A stretch of DNA of 64,000 nucleotides, from assembly GCF_042685265.1 (NCBI RefSeq), contig NZ_JBHUMX010000041.1; one strand, given 5' to 3'. The notes under the pieces are model-generated. The model worked only from the letters and a program-made list of their open reading frames with translations, was not told where the DNA came from and did not search any database. The stretch is from Oceanobacillus_B kapialis. GTDB lineage: Bacteria > Bacillota > Bacilli > Bacillales > Amphibacillaceae. A program made the translations under genes and the position numbers. This document shows, one piece after another, positions 16,761 through 26,699 of this stretch; position 1 is the first letter of the stretch; each line of letters starts with the position of its first letter.

Positions 16761-17561
16761 ATGCGATTACTTGTATTAAAACTTGGTGGTAGTATTCTTG
16801 AAAAACTTCCAGAGAAATTTTTTGAAATTGTTGGCCAGATTCATAACGAAAAACGTTGTTTGCCCATTATTGTTCATGGTGGAGGACCAGCCATTAATGA
16901 GATGCTTGAGAGATTGCATATACCGAATAAAAAGGTTGACGGTCTTCGGATAACGACGGAAAGTGTGCTAGAAATAGCCGAAATGGTGATGTGTGGACAG
17001 ATAAATAAACATATCGTCTCTCAATTTCAACTTGCTGGTGTTCATGCGTGTGGTTTGAGCGGTGTCGATGGGAATCTATTACAGACTGTACCAGCAGATG
17101 AAACAGGCAAATTAGGTTTTGTAGGAGAAGTAGAAAAAGTAAACACAACATTCCTTACCACTTTTTTAGAGGCTGGCGTCTTACCTGTTATTTCTCCAAT
17201 TGGTAGCGATCGCTATGGCCAGCACTACAATATCAACGGGGATACTGCGGCGGCTGCGGTTGCTCAAGCACTAGCAGCTGACCTTGTGTTCGTTAGTGAT
17301 ATTGATGGAATCATGGAGGAAGTCAATGGAGAAAAGAAACTCCTGACCACAATGGATCAACAACAAATATATGAAAAAATGTCCTCTGGTGCAATTTTTG
17401 GCGGGATGGTTCCAAAGGTAAAGGCTGCTATGAAAGGGCTAGAAAATGGTGTGAAGAGAACGGTTATTTTAAATGGATTAAAGCCTGAGGACTTCGAAGC
17501 ATTCATAGATGGAAAAGAACGTGGCACTAGTATTCTATTAAGAAAGGAGACGATCCGATGA
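16761..17561 (+). CDS. argB: Acetylglutamate kinase
   Basis: 266 aa amino-acid kinase. KLGGSIL at the N-terminus, IIVHGGGPAINEML, the NAG-binding DGLRITTESVL and NINGDTAAAAVAQAL are visible. It lacks the N-terminal helix of arginine-inhibited hexameric NAGKs, so it is probably arginine-insensitive, as is usual with argJ-type pathways. I chose ATG 16761 (SD GAGGTG, 5 nt); a GTG at 16758 is too close to the SD. Its stop overlaps the argD start by 4 nt (ATGA). Confidence 0.96.
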   Translation: MRLLVLKLGGSILEKLPEKFFEIVGQIHNEKRCLPIIVHGGGPAINEMLERLHIPNKKVDGLRITTESVLEIAEMVMCGQINKHIVSQFQLAGVHACGLSGVDGNLLQTVPADETGKLGFVGEVEKVNTTFLTTFLEAGVLPVISPIGSDRYGQHYNINGDTAAAAVAQALAADLVFVSDIDGIMEEVNGEKKLLTTMDQQQIYEKMSSGAIFGGMVPKVKAAMKGLENGVKRTVILNGLKPEDFEAFIDGKERGTSILLRKETIR

Positions 17562-18760
17562 GCCAACCTCCAGCAGTAAATGAACTTTCTGCCGTCATGA
17601 ATGTCTATAATCGCTTTCCAATTACGTTGATAAGAGGGAAAGGGAGCTATGTTTGGGATGAAGCAGGGAAAAAATATCTTGATTTTACATCAGGGATCGC
17701 AACGTGCAGTTTGGGCCATGTGCCCGATACTGTTCAGGATAAGCTTACGGAACAGCTAGCAACATTATGGCATTGCTCAAATTTATTTACCATCCCAGAA
17801 CAGAAAAACTTAGCGAATCGATTAAGTCAGCATAGTTGTTGTGATCAAGTGTTTTTTTGCAACAGTGGTGCTGAGGCAAATGAAGCTGCCATTAAATTGG
17901 CAAAGAAGTTTGCAAAGGATCAGGGGAAACCAGAACGTAAGGAAATTGTTACGTTCCACCAATCTTTTCATGGAAGAACCGGTACGACAATGGCTGCAAC
18001 GGCTCAGGAAAAAATCCACCAGGGATTTGAACCAATTGCTCCAGGTTTCCGCTATCTTCCGTTTAATGATCAAAACGCTCTTACACAAATTGATAATGGA
18101 AAGACAACGGCAGTATTAGTAGAGCTTATTCAAGGTGAAGGTGGTGTGCATCCAGCAGAACAAGACTGGATTTTGGCACTGCAGGAACATTGTCAGAAAG
18201 CTGATATTTTACTGATGGTGGATGAAATTCAAACAGGAATCGGAAGAACAGGAACTTTATTTGCCTATGAACAATTTGGCATAAAACCAGATGTCATCAC
18301 GTTAGCGAAAGGGCTAGGGTCTGGCTTTCCTGTTGGTGCGATGCTGGCAAAAGGACGCGTTGCTGCTTCCTTCCAACCAGGCTCACATGGAAGTACATTT
18401 GGTGGTAACCCATTGGCAATGACGGCAGGTGGAGCAACATTGGACGTTATGCTGGAAAAGGAATTTCTTCATGAAGTTACCGAAAAAAGTAATTGGCTGT
18501 TCGAAGCTTTACAGAATTTAAAAGATAACTTCGAAGGTATAAAAGATGTTCGAGGAAAAGGTTTTTTAATCGGCATTGAGGTTGACGGCAATGCAGCAGA
18601 GTTGGTTTCTGCTTTTAGGGACAAAGGGATCATTGTGTTGACAGCCGGGCAGCAGGTTTTACGTATTCTGCCACCATTAACCGTATCATGGGAGGAAATG
18701 AGAGCATTCATCCATACCTTTAACGAAATTTTAGCAGAGGGAGAGTATAACAAACCATGA
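17558..18760 (+). CDS. argD: Acetylornithine aminotransferase
   Basis: 400 aa, class-III PLP aminotransferase. CNSGAEANEAAIKLAK (phosphate-binding), FHGRTGTTMAAT, LLMVDEIQTGIGRTG (Asp to PLP N1) and the Schiff-base Lys in ITLAKGLGSGFPVGAM are visible. Converts N-acetylglutamate semialdehyde to N-acetylornithine. Overlaps argB by 4 nt at its start and carA by 4 nt at its end, so the block is translationally coupled. Confidence 0.96.
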   Translation: MSQPPAVNELSAVMNVYNRFPITLIRGKGSYVWDEAGKKYLDFTSGIATCSLGHVPDTVQDKLTEQLATLWHCSNLFTIPEQKNLANRLSQHSCCDQVFFCNSGAEANEAAIKLAKKFAKDQGKPERKEIVTFHQSFHGRTGTTMAATAQEKIHQGFEPIAPGFRYLPFNDQNALTQIDNGKTTAVLVELIQGEGGVHPAEQDWILALQEHCQKADILLMVDEIQTGIGRTGTLFAYEQFGIKPDVITLAKGLGSGFPVGAMLAKGRVAASFQPGSHGSTFGGNPLAMTAGGATLDVMLEKEFLHEVTEKSNWLFEALQNLKDNFEGIKDVRGKGFLIGIEVDGNAAELVSAFRDKGIIVLTAGQQVLRILPPLTVSWEEMRAFIHTFNEILAEGEYNKP

Positions 18761-19851
18761 CAAAAGGCTATCTTATGCTTCAGACGGGAGAAGTATTCAG
18801 TGGTGACTGGATCGGTGCCCAGCAAGATACGACAGGAGAGCTCGTCTTTAACACGAGTATGACTGGTTATCAGGAAATGATGACAGACCCCTCCTATGCA
18901 GGCCAAATTCTAACTTTCTGTTATCCGATGATCGGGAATTATGGGGTGAATCTTCATGATGTGGAAAGTAAAGAGATTGCCGTTTCAGCAGTTATCATGA
19001 GTGATGCCTGTGAAGAGCCAAGTCACTACCAGTCCGTCATGACTTTATCCGAAAAATTAGCGCAGGCTGGTGTATCTGGATTGACGAATCTTGATACACG
19101 GGCCTTAGTTGCAATTATTCGAAAGCATCAAACAGTGCGAGCGAGAATTGTAGCCGATCCCTCTTCTATTACGACAATGTCTGCATGGAAACAGGAGAGC
19201 ACACTAGAACTTGTGAAAACAGTAGCAATACCTGAACCCGAAACAATTGGGAGTGGCGACCTTCATATTGTTCTGGTCGATTTTGGGTATAAAAAGTCAA
19301 TCGTTAACGAGCTATTAGAAGCCGTGTGTAAAGTAACGATTGTTCCTTTTACCACAACGTTCGAGAAAATCGCGCTTATAAATCCAGATGGTATTCTCAT
19401 TAGCAATGGACCTGGAGATCCGACCGATTTGGCAGCATATTTTCCATTCGTAAAGAGATTATCAGAAGCCTATCCGACTCTTGGCATTTGCTTGGGACAC
19501 CAATTGCTGGCACTGGCATATGGCGGGAAAACGAAGAAGATGCCTTATGGACATAGAGGTAGCAATCATCCTGTGAAAGAGCTTGCTACAGGAAAAGTGA
19601 CGATCACTTCCCAAAACCACGGTTATGAAGTGATAGAGGAATCTATTGACAAGAAGGCTTTTCACCTTACGCATCAAAACGTTAATGACCAATCTGTTGA
19701 AGGAATGATACACCGCTCCTTACCTATTCTGTCTGTGCAGTTTCATCCAGAAGCACACCCAGGACCGAGTGATGCAGCATACATTTTTCAAGAATTTCTA
19801 CAACACGTGAAGACAAGGAGGGAACAGACATGCCACAGCGTACACAGCTAG
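18757..19851 (+). CDS. carA: Carbamoyl-phosphate synthase small subunit (arginine-specific)
   Basis: 364 aa. N-terminal CPSase_sm domain (TSMTGYQEMMTDPSYAGQIL) and C-terminal class-I glutaminase with LGICLGHQLLALAYGG (catalytic Cys) and QFHPEAHPGP (His-Glu). Supplies ammonia to CarB. Placement within the arg operon and behind the ARG box identifies it as the arginine-regulated CPSase, distinct from the pyrimidine PyrAA. The last 22 nt overlap carB. Confidence 0.95.
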   Translation: MTKGYLMLQTGEVFSGDWIGAQQDTTGELVFNTSMTGYQEMMTDPSYAGQILTFCYPMIGNYGVNLHDVESKEIAVSAVIMSDACEEPSHYQSVMTLSEKLAQAGVSGLTNLDTRALVAIIRKHQTVRARIVADPSSITTMSAWKQESTLELVKTVAIPEPETIGSGDLHIVLVDFGYKKSIVNELLEAVCKVTIVPFTTTFEKIALINPDGILISNGPGDPTDLAAYFPFVKRLSEAYPTLGICLGHQLLALAYGGKTKKMPYGHRGSNHPVKELATGKVTITSQNHGYEVIEESIDKKAFHLTHQNVNDQSVEGMIHRSLPILSVQFHPEAHPGPSDAAYIFQEFLQHVKTRREQTCHSVHS

Positions 19852-22800
19852 AGAAAGTGCTCGTTATCGGCTCTGGACCAATTGTGATCGGGCAGGCCGC
19901 TGAATTTGACTATGCAGGTACACAAGCTTGTCTTGCTTTAAAAGAGGAAGGGATTGAGGTAATCCTCGTCAACAACAACCCTGCGACCATTATGACAGAT
20001 AAATCTATCGCCGATCACGTGTACATGGAACCATTAGACATAGCTACACTGGAAAAAATTATTGCGAAGGAACAGCCAGATGGGGTTATTGGCACATTAG
20101 GTGGGCAAACGGGCCTGAATTTAACGGTTCAATTATATGAACAAGGGATCCTTGATCAATATGGCGTGCAAGTGCTTGGCACCCCTGTCAAAGCGATACA
20201 AAACGGAGAAGATCGTAACTTATTTCGAAATTTAATGTTAGAAATAAACGAACCTATTCCAGAATCTAAAATTATTCAAAGCCTTGAAGAAGGGCTTAAT
20301 TTCATTCGAACAATCGGTTTTCCTGTTATTCTCCGACCAGCTTACACATTGGGTGGGGAAGGAGGAGGTTTTGCGCATAATGAGGAAGAATTTGCCGAAC
20401 ACCTTACAAAAGCACTATCGCTCAGCCCAATCAACCAGGTACTTGTTGAAAAAAGCATCAAAGGCTGGAAGGAAGTAGAGTATGAAGTAATGCGTGATGC
20501 AAATGATACGTGCATCATCGTTTGTAATATGGAAAATATGGATCCCGTTGGGGTACACACAGGAGATTCCATCGTTGTCGCACCTTCCCAGACGTTAACA
20601 GATGTGCAGTATCAGTTACTGCGGACTGCTTCTTTAAAAGTGATTCGTGAGCTTGGGGTCATAGGTGGTTGTAATATCCAATTTGCTCTCAACCCGGAAT
20701 CAAATGAGTATCGTATTATTGAAGTGAATCCCAGGGTTAGCCGGTCCTCTGCGCTAGCTTCCAAGGCTTCCGGCTATCCAATTGCCAGGATTGCAGCAAA
20801 GTGTGCGGTTGGCTTTTTTCTTGATGAAATTTTGAACCCAATTACCGGAAATACATATGCTTCTTTTGAGCCTGCTTTGGATTATATTGTCGTGAAATTA
20901 CCAAGATTTCCTTTTGATAAATTTACCGAAGCGGATCGCACGTTAGGTACGCAAATGAAAGCAACAGGGGAAGTTATGGCAATTGACCGTACTTTTGAAG
21001 GTGCCTTAAATAAAGCAATTCGTTCTCTGGAAATGGGTGTTTACAGCTTACATGGGCCAGGAATGAAGAAAAAAACTAGAGAAGAACTCAACCATTTGCT
21101 TCAGGTGCCAAATGACCTCCGACTTTTCGCAATTGGCGAAGCATTATCGCGAGGGATGGATGTGAAAGAGATTATGCGTTTGACTGAAATGGATTTCTGG
21201 TTCATAAGAAAACTACAGCGAATCCTTGAACAGGAGGAAACACTATCCACCTATCAATGGCCTAACATTCCAGCAGATATATTGCATCAGTCAAAACGGT
21301 TTAATCTTAGTGATAATCGAATTGCTGACCTTACAGGTACAACGTCTAAAGAACTTAGAAAAAGGTACGAGGAGATTCTCCTAAAGCCTTCCTACAAGCT
21401 TGTAGACACATGTGCCGGAGAATTTGACGCTGTTACGCCGTATTATTATTCCACATGGCACGGGGAAGACGAAGTAGAAGCTTCTCAAGTAAAGAAAAAA
21501 ATCCTTGTGTTAGGATCTGGGCCAATCCGTATTGGGCAGGGGATTGAATTTGATTACTGTGCTGTACAGGCAAGCTTAGCTATTAAAAAAATGGGCTATG
21601 AGGCAATTGTGATGAATAATAATCCTGAGACGGTGAGCACAGACTATTCCTTGGCAGATCGCCTGTACTTTGAACCCCTAGCCCTAGAGGATGTGATTGC
21701 GGTCATTCATAAAGAGAACGTTGACGGTGTTCTTGTTCAATTTGGTGGCCAGACAGCCATTAATTTAGTAAAAGATTTGGTTGAGGAAGGCGTGCCAATA
21801 CTAGGCACGACCGCTGAAGCGATCGATAAGATGGAAGATAGAGATGCTTTCTATAACGTATTGGAAGAACTTGAGATCCCGCATATTGCTGGGGAAGTAG
21901 TCACACATCATGAGGCACTAAAAAGTACCGCAAAGAAACTTGGCTTTCCCATTCTTATTCGTCCATCCTATGTAATAGGTGGGCAATCCATGTTTATTAG
22001 CTACAATGAAGCAGAGCTTTTTCAGTATGTAGAAAGAATTGAGACGGACACTAATGGGGAATGCTGGCCGCTTTTGCTTGATTCTTATTTGCCTGGATTG
22101 GAATGTGAGGTTGATGTCATTAGTGATGGGCAGGATGTCGTCATTCCTGGTATTTATGAACATGTTGAAAAAGCTGGGGTGCATTCAGGTGATAGCTTGA
22201 TGATTTTCCCATCGATCAACTTAACACAAGCCATAAAAGACAAAATGACGTCAATCATTCAAGGCATTTGCAGAAAAGTACCAATTATCGGCGTGATGAA
22301 CATCCAGTTCATCGTATATGGGGAAGAGGTATTTGTAATAGAGGTGAATCCACGATCTTCTAGAACGATCCCAATTATTAGTAAGGTTACAGATGTGCCT
22401 ATAATAGATTGGGCAGTTCAAGTACAGATGGGGAAGCCTTTAGCAACACTATCCAATGAGCGAAATGTATTGAAAGAGCCTGCTCATTATACCGTCAAAG
22501 CACCTATTTTCTCTGCAGGAAAATTAAAAGGTGTGGATCACGTACTTGGACCTGAAATGAAATCAACAGGTGAAGTCATTGGTATAGGAAAAAGCCTGGA
22601 AGCTGCCTTAGAAAAAGTACGTCCAGCTTTACCACAAACTCAGCTGAGCCTTTTTGTTTCTGTTGCAGATCGGTTTAAGAAAGAAGCTGTGACGCTTATT
22701 GAAAAGCTTGCTGACAAAAATGTAACATTAGCAGCCACAGCAGGAACAGCAACCTATTTAAAAACTGTTGGGTTTGATGTAGTAGAGGTTCCAAATAGCC

Positions 22801-23033
22801 GGAGTGCTATCGAGAAATACTGGGATAAACAAAAACCAGATGTGCTGCTTAATATCCCTTCAATAGGCAGGGAAAAGAAGCGAACCGGATTTTATCTAAG
22901 AGAACTAGCAACAAGATACCAGGTAACTTGTTTTACGAGTCTGGATACAGCTCGAGCAATGTTATTAACGGAGCACCCAGAACAAAATGAGGTTCAGTCA
23001 CTAATGGAATATATGGCAAGAGAAACAGTTTAG
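19830..23033 (+). CDS. carB: Carbamoyl-phosphate synthase large subunit (arginine-specific)
   Basis: 1067 aa with two homologous ATP-grasp halves: KVLVIGSGPIVIGQAAEFDYAG at the N-terminus and KKILVLGSGPIRIGQGIEFDY at about residue 556. EVNPRVSRSSALASKA and EVNPRSSRTIPIISK are the metal-binding strands of each half. The C-terminal MGS-like domain (~930-1067) is the allosteric region. The start overlaps carA; SD AAGGAGGG lies inside carA. Makes carbamoyl phosphate for ornithine carbamoyltransferase, but no argF follows. Confidence 0.95.
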   Translation: MPQRTQLEKVLVIGSGPIVIGQAAEFDYAGTQACLALKEEGIEVILVNNNPATIMTDKSIADHVYMEPLDIATLEKIIAKEQPDGVIGTLGGQTGLNLTVQLYEQGILDQYGVQVLGTPVKAIQNGEDRNLFRNLMLEINEPIPESKIIQSLEEGLNFIRTIGFPVILRPAYTLGGEGGGFAHNEEEFAEHLTKALSLSPINQVLVEKSIKGWKEVEYEVMRDANDTCIIVCNMENMDPVGVHTGDSIVVAPSQTLTDVQYQLLRTASLKVIRELGVIGGCNIQFALNPESNEYRIIEVNPRVSRSSALASKASGYPIARIAAKCAVGFFLDEILNPITGNTYASFEPALDYIVVKLPRFPFDKFTEADRTLGTQMKATGEVMAIDRTFEGALNKAIRSLEMGVYSLHGPGMKKKTREELNHLLQVPNDLRLFAIGEALSRGMDVKEIMRLTEMDFWFIRKLQRILEQEETLSTYQWPNIPADILHQSKRFNLSDNRIADLTGTTSKELRKRYEEILLKPSYKLVDTCAGEFDAVTPYYYSTWHGEDEVEASQVKKKILVLGSGPIRIGQGIEFDYCAVQASLAIKKMGYEAIVMNNNPETVSTDYSLADRLYFEPLALEDVIAVIHKENVDGVLVQFGGQTAINLVKDLVEEGVPILGTTAEAIDKMEDRDAFYNVLEELEIPHIAGEVVTHHEALKSTAKKLGFPILIRPSYVIGGQSMFISYNEAELFQYVERIETDTNGECWPLLLDSYLPGLECEVDVISDGQDVVIPGIYEHVEKAGVHSGDSLMIFPSINLTQAIKDKMTSIIQGICRKVPIIGVMNIQFIVYGEEVFVIEVNPRSSRTIPIISKVTDVPIIDWAVQVQMGKPLATLSNERNVLKEPAHYTVKAPIFSAGKLKGVDHVLGPEMKSTGEVIGIGKSLEAALEKVRPALPQTQLSLFVSVADRFKKEAVTLIEKLADKNVTLAATAGTATYLKTVGFDVVEVPNSRSAIEKYWDKQKPDVLLNIPSIGREKKRTGFYLRELATRYQVTCFTSLDTARAMLLTEHPEQNEVQSLMEYMARETV

Positions 23034-23058
23034 CGTACGAGTGAGTTTAAGATATGTT

Positions 23059-23095
23059 AAAAGGAGTTGGTTCATGTGTTGAATCAGCTCCTTTT
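23059..23095 (+). terminator. Terminator of the arg-car operon
   Basis: AAAAGGAGTTGGTTCA-tgtg(t)-TGAATCAGCTCCTTTT: a long stem with two G-U pairs, 25 bp after carB. Confidence 0.8.
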
Positions 23096-23181
23096 GCTGT
23101 GTAATTTGCTCCCTTTAGAATGTTTCGTCACAAGCCTTTTAGGAAAATACCTCAGTAAAACAACCTGAGGAGGCTTTTCAT

Positions 23182-24714
23182 TTGAGAGATAATCAGATTC
23201 CTAGTGAGGCAAGTTCATTATGGCAAGCAGATAGGAAGATTGCGACATACCCTCTGTTAGATCAAGATTTGATGGTAGATGTGGGAATAGTAGGTGGAGG
23301 GATAACCGGTATTGTATCAGCATATCTCCTGGCAAAGGAAGGGAAAAAGGTTGCACTTCTTGAGGCAGGACGCTTATTAGAAGGTACTACCGGCTATACC
23401 ACAGCTAAAATATCTTCACAACACGGCGCTATTTACCAGGAACTTATAAAAGTGCATGGCGAGGAAAAAGCTAAATTGTATTATGATGCAAATGAGGAAG
23501 CGTTGCAATTTATTCCTAGCCTCCAGGAAGAGGAGAGCATAGCCTGTGATCTAACGACAGAAGATGCTTATCTTTATACTACAGAGGAAAATAACATGGA
23601 GCTGTTAGAAAAGGAAGAACAGGCATATAAAAAATTAGGGATAAACGGGGGAGAGGCGACAGATGAAGTAGATCTCCCGTATTCCATAAAAAAAGCTCTT
23701 GTAATACGAAACCAGGCGCAATTTGATCCAGTTAAGTTTACGAGCGGTTTGCTGCCTTCCATTTTAGAAAATGGCGGACTGATTTTTGAACAAACGCGAG
23801 CTGTACGTGTAAAAGGTGCCAATGAACCAAGCATCGTGACAGAACATGGTCATTCGATTACATGTAAGGATGTGATCATTAGCTCACATTTCCCTTTTAA
23901 CGATGAGCAGGGTGCTTATTTTTCACGTTTACATGCTCAAAGATCTTATTCCATTGCAGTTAAACCAGTCAAAACTCCTCCAAAAGGGATGTACCTTTCT
24001 GTCGATTCCCCTTCTAGGTCTTTAAGGCAGGCAAAAGATACGGATGGGACTCCCTTGCTGTTAATTGGTGGACAAGGTCACACTGCCGGAAAAAATGAAG
24101 ACAGTACGTTTGCCAATTATGAAAAGTTAAAGGATTATGGTTCTGAAGCATTTGGGATAACCTCAGTCCCTTATCACTGGTCGGCACAAGATTTAATAAC
24201 ACTGGACAAGGTCCCGTACATTGGGCAAATGGTAACAGGCAAAAAACATGTATGGGTAGCTACCGGCTTTGCGAAATGGGGGATGAGCAATGGAGCAGTG
24301 GCAGCATTATTGCTTAAAGACCTTATTCTCGGCAATGAGAACCACTATGCCGATTTGTTTGACCCTACAAGATCTGAGTTAAAGAAAGGTGCTACTTCTT
24401 TTATAAAGGAAAACGCCGATGTTGCGAAAGAATTAGTGAAAGGGAAGGCACATCGTGTTAATCTTTCTGCTGATGATCTTGCACCTGACGAAGGGTCTAT
24501 TGTATTGCATGATGGTAAAAAGGCGGGCGCCTATCGTGACAAAACAGGAGAACTCCATATCGTAAAACCAACCTGTACCCACATGGGCTGTGATGTGGAG
24601 TGGAATGATGCAGAACGAACGTGGGATTGTCCATGTCATGGATCGAGATTTTCTCATACTGGTTCAGTTATGGAAGGGCCTGCTGTGAAGCCTTTAAAGA
24701 GATTTGAAGATTAA
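23182..24714 (+). CDS. FAD-dependent oxidoreductase with C-terminal Rieske domain (YhfW-like)
   Basis: 510 aa from TTG with SD GAGGAGG. The N-terminal DAO/FAD fold shows VDVGIVGGGITGIVSAYLLA and GTTGYTTAKIS. The FAD C-motif lies near 355-375 (VWVATGFAKWGMSNG). Residues ~430-510 form a Rieske [2Fe-2S] domain with CTHMGC and CPCHGSRF ligand pairs. Matches the architecture of B. subtilis YhfW. It likely transfers electrons between the flavin and the Rieske cluster; the substrate is not known. Single-gene unit between terminators. Confidence 0.9.
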   Translation: MRDNQIPSEASSLWQADRKIATYPLLDQDLMVDVGIVGGGITGIVSAYLLAKEGKKVALLEAGRLLEGTTGYTTAKISSQHGAIYQELIKVHGEEKAKLYYDANEEALQFIPSLQEEESIACDLTTEDAYLYTTEENNMELLEKEEQAYKKLGINGGEATDEVDLPYSIKKALVIRNQAQFDPVKFTSGLLPSILENGGLIFEQTRAVRVKGANEPSIVTEHGHSITCKDVIISSHFPFNDEQGAYFSRLHAQRSYSIAVKPVKTPPKGMYLSVDSPSRSLRQAKDTDGTPLLLIGGQGHTAGKNEDSTFANYEKLKDYGSEAFGITSVPYHWSAQDLITLDKVPYIGQMVTGKKHVWVATGFAKWGMSNGAVAALLLKDLILGNENHYADLFDPTRSELKKGATSFIKENADVAKELVKGKAHRVNLSADDLAPDEGSIVLHDGKKAGAYRDKTGELHIVKPTCTHMGCDVEWNDAERTWDCPCHGSRFSHTGSVMEGPAVKPLKRFED

Positions 24715-24747
24715 AGTAAAGGGAGGAGTAGCCTCCCCTTTACTTTG
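24713..24747. terminator. Bidirectional terminator
   Basis: AAAGTAAAGGGAGG-agtag-CCTCCCCTTTACTTT between two convergent genes; the A and T flanks let it work in both directions. Confidence 0.9.
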
Positions 24748-24751
24748 CTCA

Positions 24752-25102
24752 CTAGCTGAGCCACTCCCATGCATCATCTATTTCATCTGATTGGAAGTGC
24801 TTTGCTTTAATACCTGGAAGCATATTTCCGAGATTAGCAGCTGTTCCGATTAAACTTTTATCACTAACAATCGCAAACTTTTGAAACTGACTCCAATGTT
24901 TTGCATCAAATTTCATTCCATCGATTATTCCTTGGAATGTTGTTCCCTCAACCTCAGGTACAAAAGCAATAATGTTAAATTTATCCCCATTAAAGCTTTG
25001 TGCGACTCGCTTATCTAGTAAATCAGCATCTTCTTCCGTAACTTTTCCAGTGAATTCTACAGCAATTGTTGAATCATTCTCGCTAGGTAGAAATTTGATC
25101 AT
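24752..25102 (-). CDS. SpoIIAA-like STAS/SEC14-type protein
   Basis: 116 aa, matching the SpoIIAA-like (PF11964-type) family: IAVEFTGKVTEEDADLLDKRV, a central FDAKHWSQFQKFAIVSDKS and a C-terminal helix with FQSDEIDDAWEWL. The fold resembles STAS and CRAL/TRIO domains and may bind a lipid or act in protein-protein regulation. It lacks the SpoIIAA phospho-Ser motif context, so it is not the sigma-F anti-anti-sigma factor. SD GAGGAGG 6 nt upstream of the ATG; convergent with the Rieske gene. Confidence 0.82.
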   Translation of the reverse strand: MIKFLPSENDSTIAVEFTGKVTEEDADLLDKRVAQSFNGDKFNIIAFVPEVEGTTFQGIIDGMKFDAKHWSQFQKFAIVSDKSLIGTAANLGNMLPGIKAKHFQSDEIDDAWEWLS

Positions 25103-25286
25103 GATAATCCTCCTCTACGTGTAACGTAGCTCTGTTATTAGTAATCCATTCCCTGAAAGAAAATAGCATAAAACCTGTTCTGATTTTACCTGTACACGGA
25201 TTGAGAAGTTTTTCATTTATAAAAAAGAAAAAATAACGTAAACTTACCTTAATTACATATAAGCTTTAAGTGGGAAGGGGAATATA

Positions 25287-25733
25287 GTGGCAATTGAGTA
25301 TCATATTTTCAAATCATTCCCTAAGGGTGAAATTTTAGAAGGAATAATAGCATTACACAAAACGATATTTGGCCCCTCAGATAATTTGTTGGATAAAATG
25401 GCAAGGAAGCCACCGCTACTCATTGTTACTGCAATGGATGATGAAAGAGTTGTGGGTTATAAAATTGGTTACGAATTAAATGAAAGTAAATTCTATAGTT
25501 GGCTTGGGGGAGTTGATCCTGCTTATCGCAACCTTGGTATTGCCTCCTCCTTAATGAAGGAGCAGCATCAGTACTTAGAAGAAAATGGATACAAGATAGT
25601 TCAAACCAAAACAATGAATAGATGGCGTGGTATGTTGGTCCTAAATATCAAAAATGGATTCGATGTGATAGAAACCTATACAGATGACAAAGGTAGGCAT
25701 AAGATTGTACTTGAGAAGGAGTTGCTCACCTAG
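25287..25733 (+). CDS. GNAT-family N-acetyltransferase
   Basis: 148 aa from GTG (SD AAGGGGAA). The acetyl-CoA pyrophosphate loop is visible in LGGVDPAYRNLGIASSLMKEQH (the Q/RxxGxG/A motif), followed by YKIVQTKTMNRWRGMLVLNIKNGFDVI, the motif-B strand and helix. Substrate unknown. First of a same-strand run of small accessory genes (25.3-29.4 kb), each with its own SD and short gaps. Confidence 0.88.
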   Translation: MAIEYHIFKSFPKGEILEGIIALHKTIFGPSDNLLDKMARKPPLLIVTAMDDERVVGYKIGYELNESKFYSWLGGVDPAYRNLGIASSLMKEQHQYLEENGYKIVQTKTMNRWRGMLVLNIKNGFDVIETYTDDKGRHKIVLEKELLT

Positions 25734-25801
25734 CATATTTCATTTATTGTTTTTAATTTTAAAGGAACGTTCAAAAAGAAACAGACATAGGGGTGTTAAC
25801 T

Positions 25802-26284
25802 ATGGAAGGAAAATTGAATAAGGCGATTGAATTACGCAAAGGAAAACAATACAAAGAATCTAACGCTATACTTCTAGAATTGGTTGTAAAATATCCTGAC
25901 AATCCTTTTGTTAACTATCAGTGTGCTTGGAGTTTTGATTTGTTAGGGGAAGAAGCTGAAGCAGTCCCATTTTATGAGAAGGCAATAGAGTTAGGATTGC
26001 CAGAAAAAGAACTAGAAGGAGCTATAATTGGATTAGGAAGTACGTACAGAGCATTAGGGAATTATGAAAAATCCGAATCTACATTTTTAAAGGGATTACA
26101 GCGATTCCCGGAAAATAGAGCTCTTCAAACGTTTTATTCAATGACATTGTATAACTTAAAACAGCATAGTAGAGCTATGGAATTGTTGCTTCAATGCTTA
26201 GTTGAAACTACTACAGATAAAAACATAGTGAGCTATGAAAGAGCAATTAACTTTTATTTGGATAAATTGGATGAGACGTGGTAA
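25802..26284 (+). CDS. Tetratricopeptide repeat protein
   Basis: 160 aa consisting of about three to four TPR-like helical pairs (YKESNAILLELVVKYPDNPFVNYQCAW; EAEAVPFYEKAIELG; YEKSESTFLKGLQRFPENRALQ). It has no signal peptide, so it is cytosolic. ATG 25802 follows SD AGGGGTG; the in-frame GTG at 25793 lies inside the SD. Protein-interaction scaffold; partner unknown. Confidence 0.85.
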   Translation: MEGKLNKAIELRKGKQYKESNAILLELVVKYPDNPFVNYQCAWSFDLLGEEAEAVPFYEKAIELGLPEKELEGAIIGLGSTYRALGNYEKSESTFLKGLQRFPENRALQTFYSMTLYNLKQHSRAMELLLQCLVETTTDKNIVSYERAINFYLDKLDETW

Positions 26285-26381
26285 TAGTTGCTAAGCATTA
26301 AGTATAAATAAAATAATTTCAATTTTGTGAAACAAATCTACTAAGTAATCCGTATGTCCTTTAATAAAGGAGGGACAAAAT

Positions 26382-26699
26382 TTGCTACTCATTATCGGAA
26401 TTGCAGCTAGTATCTTGCTTCTTCTCTTATTTAATAGGTTAATGGGATACAGAAAGGGAAATATCACGATAGATTTTGAGGAGCGGTATTTTGACCAAAA
26501 AGCATATGTGAGGGCGATTACAAGCAAATTGGAAAGCCAGGGTAGAGAGGTAGCGTATAAAGGAAATAGTAGATTTGTAATTGACGGGAAGCATTATTTG
26601 TTTTTTGAGAGAAATATAAGCATGGGGGGGTGCTCCCCTGCAGAGAACGATATTAAAGCTGGAAAAATAAAAGGTGGGGAGATTTTCAAATGGAATTAA
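26382..26699 (+). CDS. Hypothetical single-pass membrane protein
   Basis: 105 aa from TTG (SD AAGGAGGGA). An N-terminal helix (LLIIGIAASILLLLLFNRLMGY) is followed by a ~80-residue soluble domain with an alternating beta-like pattern and GCSPAEN near the end. I do not recognise the family. Its last 10 nt overlap the VOC gene, whose SD lies inside it, so the pair is probably cotranscribed and coupled. Confidence 0.6.
   Translation: MLLIIGIAASILLLLLFNRLMGYRKGNITIDFEERYFDQKAYVRAITSKLESQGREVAYKGNSRFVIDGKHYLFFERNISMGGCSPAENDIKAGKIKGGEIFKWN

Noticed and set aside
24752..25102. SpoIIAA anti-anti-sigma factor
   Set aside because: Fold family is SpoIIAA-like but the phospho-Ser region and the spoIIAB/sigF neighbours are absent.
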